Assembly: GCA_041668045.1 (NCBI GenBank)
Contig: JBAYDV010000047.1
Location: 1 to 15,447, forward strand
Direction: 5' to 3'
DNA length: 15,447 bases
Origin: JBAYDV01 sp041668045
GTDB taxonomy: Bacteria > Bacteroidota > Bacteroidia > Bacteroidales > UBA932
Part shown: positions 14,241 to 15,447 of the stretch, in pieces
How positions within the stretch are numbered: position 1 is the first letter of the stretch
Layout: each line of letters opens with the position of its first letter
The notes under the pieces: model-generated
What the model saw: the letters and a program-made list of their open reading frames with translations, nothing else
Told to the model about the DNA's origin: nothing
The model's database searches: none
Made by a program: the position numbers and the translations under genes

Positions 14241-14274
14241 AAAAAAAAACTTCCCAAATATTGGAAAGTTTTTT
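14241..14274 (-). terminator. Intrinsic terminator of the tRNA-Glu/rpsT transcript
   Basis: On the minus strand, arms AAAAAACTTTCC (14274-14263) and GGGAAGTTTTTT (14255-14244) pair over 12 bp with one G-U wobble around a 7-nt loop (AATATTT). The T-run continues to 14241. This is a textbook bidirectional intrinsic terminator, 40 nt after the rpsT stop. Confidence 0.85.
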
Positions 14275-14283
14275 ATAAATCAA
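14255..14283 (-). promoter_or_regulatory. Possible radC promoter embedded in the rpsT terminator
   Basis: On the minus strand TTG (14283-14281), N18, then AATATTTG (14262-14255) resembles the -33/-7 consensus with one mismatch (AA for TA). The -7 part lies in the terminator loop and 3' arm. The radC ATG is 8 nt after the T-run, so no room exists for a promoter downstream of the terminator. radC needs either this element or read-through. Confidence 0.35.
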
Positions 14284-14313
14284 CGAAAAAAAAGTAAAAA
14301 CTTTTTTAACTTT

Positions 14314-14565
14314 TTACAATTTATTTACATAAACAGTAAGTCCACTTTTTAAGTTAGAAGCTTTATTATCGTGGATGATATTTTTCTTAGCTAATTTATC
14401 AATCATAGATGATACCTTAGGTAACATAGCGACAGCTGCTTCTTTATCCGTTGTATTTCTTAACGCTTTGATAGCGTTTCTAGTAGTGATTCCATAATAT
14501 CTATTATGCAATCTACGTCTCTCGCTTTGGCGTTGACGTTTGTCTGCTGATGCGTGTTGTGCCAT
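14314..14565 (-). CDS. rpsT: 30S ribosomal protein S20
   Basis: S20 is a primary 16S rRNA-binding protein of the small subunit body. The protein has 83 residues, is very basic at the N-terminus (ASADKRQRQSERRRLHNRYYG, 21 residues of which start the first helix) and is wholly helical in character. The family pattern K/R-x-x-x-R-x-x-x-x-N-R, then S/T-x-I/M-D-K-L-A-K-K-N-I-I-H-x-N-K-A (about 52-69) is present. It lies 22 nt downstream of tRNA-Glu with no promoter between, and ahead of the strong terminator at 14241-14274, so the two form one transcript from which the tRNA is processed. Confidence 0.96.
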   Translation of the reverse strand: MAQHASADKRQRQSERRRLHNRYYGITTRNAIKALRNTTDKEAAVAMLPKVSSMIDKLAKKNIIHDNKASNLKSGLTVYVNKL

Positions 14566-14587
14566 TTTATTATTTTTTTATATTATG

Positions 14588-14659
14588 TAGTGGGTAGGAG
14601 AATCGAACTCCTATTGCAAGAATGAAAATCTTGAGTCCTAGCCGTTAGACGAACCCACC
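14588..14659 (-). tRNA. tRNA-Glu, anticodon TTC
   Basis: On the minus strand the 72-nt sequence folds as a cloverleaf. The acceptor is GGTGGGT/ACCCACT with a G1-U72 wobble and discriminator A73. The D-arm is GTC-TAACGGCTAG-GAC. The anticodon arm is CAAGA-TTTTCAT-TCTTG, placing anticodon TTC at 14624-14626. The T-arm is AGGAG-TTCGATT-CTCCT. The start pattern (GG..G.TTCGTCTA.CGG) and the T-loop are typical of bacterial tRNA-Glu. CCA is not encoded and must be added by a nucleotidyltransferase. This tRNA serves both protein synthesis and, through glutamyl-tRNA, haem synthesis if the organism has that pathway. Confidence 0.96.
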
Positions 14660-14705
14660 GAGTGAATCCTTAAGTGTTAACTATGTCGTTTCCTTTAAGG
14701 GATTG

Positions 14706-14736
14706 CAAAGATAGAAAGTTTTTTCTTACTTACAAA
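14706..14736 (-). promoter_or_regulatory. tRNA-Glu/rpsT promoter, TTTG-N19-TATCTTTG
   Basis: On the minus strand TTTG (14736-14733) and TATCTTTG (14713-14706) are 19 nt apart, a full match to the Bacteroidota consensus. The predicted start near 14701 gives about 40 nt of 5' leader before the mature tRNA. In this leader a short CCTTAA/TTAAGG inverted repeat (14668-14673 and 14695-14700) could help 5' processing. Confidence 0.8.
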
Positions 14737-14783
14737 TCAAAATGTAAAAAAACTGATATTTTTTTTAAAAAATGTATCAAATC

Positions 14784-15447
14784 TTAGTTATTTGCCCAAT
14801 GAAATGAGTAAAGTGTAGACTCAACATATCTTAAATAATTTCTTTTTGGGTACTTAGGAGCATATACAAAACCCTCGATAACTATAACATTTTTTCCATC
14901 GCGACTAAGAAAAGAGTGACAAACGAAAGGACCACCCATATAATCTCCATATAACTCCCAAAGTCCCCTTGTTTCTGCAAATCTCATATTCTTATATTTT
15001 ATCCAACTAGTAACAGGTTTTTTCATGGTGCTTGTTATCATATAACTATTATTCCTGACACCAGGAACATTTACCTCCAGGATCTCATTTCTTTTTTTGA
15101 TTATATTCTCATTAGAAAATGATTCATCTCCTGTATAGGGATAAGAATACATTAAAATAGTTTGATTTACATAAGTAGTCTCAGAAGATACCCATAAAAA
15201 ATTATTAGATTTTTTCTTTATAGTATAATTCTGTGGAAAGTAAGGAGAGCCACCAAATATCTTCTCTGCTATTTCCTCTGTTTGTATATTTCTATATTTT
15301 TTAACATTCTCAACTATTCTATCACGTTCTGCCATCTCAATGGCTGAAATCATCTTTTCTTCCTCTTTAGTTATTAGTTTAGATAAAGACTCTTTATTAG
15401 GAGCAGATAAAGTAATGACTAGTTGTGGCTCTGCCCATACATCTTTC
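14784..15447 (-). CDS. DUF4837 family protein, N-terminus beyond the right edge
   Basis: The reading frame is open from the right edge to the TAA at 14784, giving at least 221 residues. The upstream codons read KDVWAEPQLVITLSAPNKES and continue in frame into LSKLITKEEEKMISAIEMAERDR. The ATG at 15353 is therefore internal and the true start is outside the window. The order DVWA.PQ, a helical EE-rich segment ending AERDR, NFLWVSSET, PVTSWIKYKNMRFAETRGLWE and then FVCHSFLSRDGKNVIVIEGFVYAPK is characteristic of DUF4837, a Bacteroidota family of mostly lipoproteins about 330 residues long with no known function. The signal sequence cannot be checked here. It lies upstream of tRNA-Glu on the same strand. 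A/T-run pairs at 14745-14772 could end its transcript, but weakly. Confidence 0.85.
   Translation of the reverse strand, partial: KDVWAEPQLVITLSAPNKESLSKLITKEEEKMISAIEMAERDRIVENVKKYRNIQTEEIAEKIFGGSPYFPQNYTIKKKSNNFLWVSSETTYVNQTILMYSYPYTGDESFSNENIIKKRNEILEVNVPGVRNNSYMITSTMKKPVTSWIKYKNMRFAETRGLWELYGDYMGGPFVCHSFLSRDGKNVIVIEGFVYAPKYPKRNYLRYVESTLYSFHWANN

Noticed and set aside
14758..14772. T/A-run palindrome as a terminator of the DUF4837 gene
   Set aside because: It is made only of A and T with no stable stem; composition explains it as well as function does.
1..15447. Mobile element, CRISPR array, toxin-antitoxin pair or defence island
   Set aside because: No transposase, integrase, terminal repeats, spaced direct repeats or nuclease/toxin-like gene was found; all genes are of core type with uniform composition.

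Overview
The window looks like a chromosomal housekeeping segment from an AT-rich member of the Bacteroidota, most likely Bacteroidales. G+C is roughly 30% by eye. Three things point there. Upstream regions carry the TAnnTTTG -7 box typical of this phylum, three of them with a TTTG -33 box exactly 19 nt upstream. There is no evident Shine-Dalgarno pairing, and leaders are short and A-rich. The gene content is also characteristic: a glycine-lipid type acyltransferase pair, a DUF4837 protein, a CxxC/CxxxC zinc-ribbon orphan, an LEA-type lipoprotein next to a SPOR protein, and a short tail-less SSB. Of the 16 genes whose stop lies inside the window, 15 end in TAA, one in TAG and none in TGA. The standard code fits throughout.

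Layout, left to right. Positions 1-135 (-) hold the start of a small secreted protein. Next comes glmS (+, hexosamine synthesis), convergent with an M3 dipeptidyl carboxypeptidase (-) that follows a small zinc-ribbon gene. A 277-nt, very AT-rich intergenic region precedes ssb and cysS (+); a strong hairpin lies between these two, and its 3' arm carries the cysS -33 box. cysS converges on osmC and miaB (-, one transcript). A 38-nt divergent region separates miaB from an LEA-type lipoprotein and a SPOR-domain protein (+). These converge on a TAATG-coupled N-acyltransferase/O-acyltransferase pair (glsB/glsA-like, -). That pair is divergent from rpoN (+, sigma-54). rpoN converges on upp (-, uracil salvage). 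Then, all on the minus strand, come radC, rpsT, tRNA-Glu(TTC), and at the right edge a DUF4837 gene whose N-terminus lies outside the window.

The genes serve general metabolism (glmS, upp), translation (cysS, miaB, rpsT, tRNA-Glu), envelope lipids and envelope proteins (the acyltransferase pair, lipoprotein, SPOR protein), protein turnover and redox (M3 peptidase, OsmC), and DNA or transcription (ssb, radC, rpoN). I see no insertion sequence, phage, CRISPR array, toxin-antitoxin pair or obvious new multi-gene defence system. The signals that deserve a second look are regulatory and architectural: probable leaderless or near-leaderless mRNAs for miaB and rpoN, promoter elements embedded in terminator hairpins (cysS, radC), four convergent gene pairs only 4-17 nt apart, and several conserved but uncharacterised Bacteroidota proteins.
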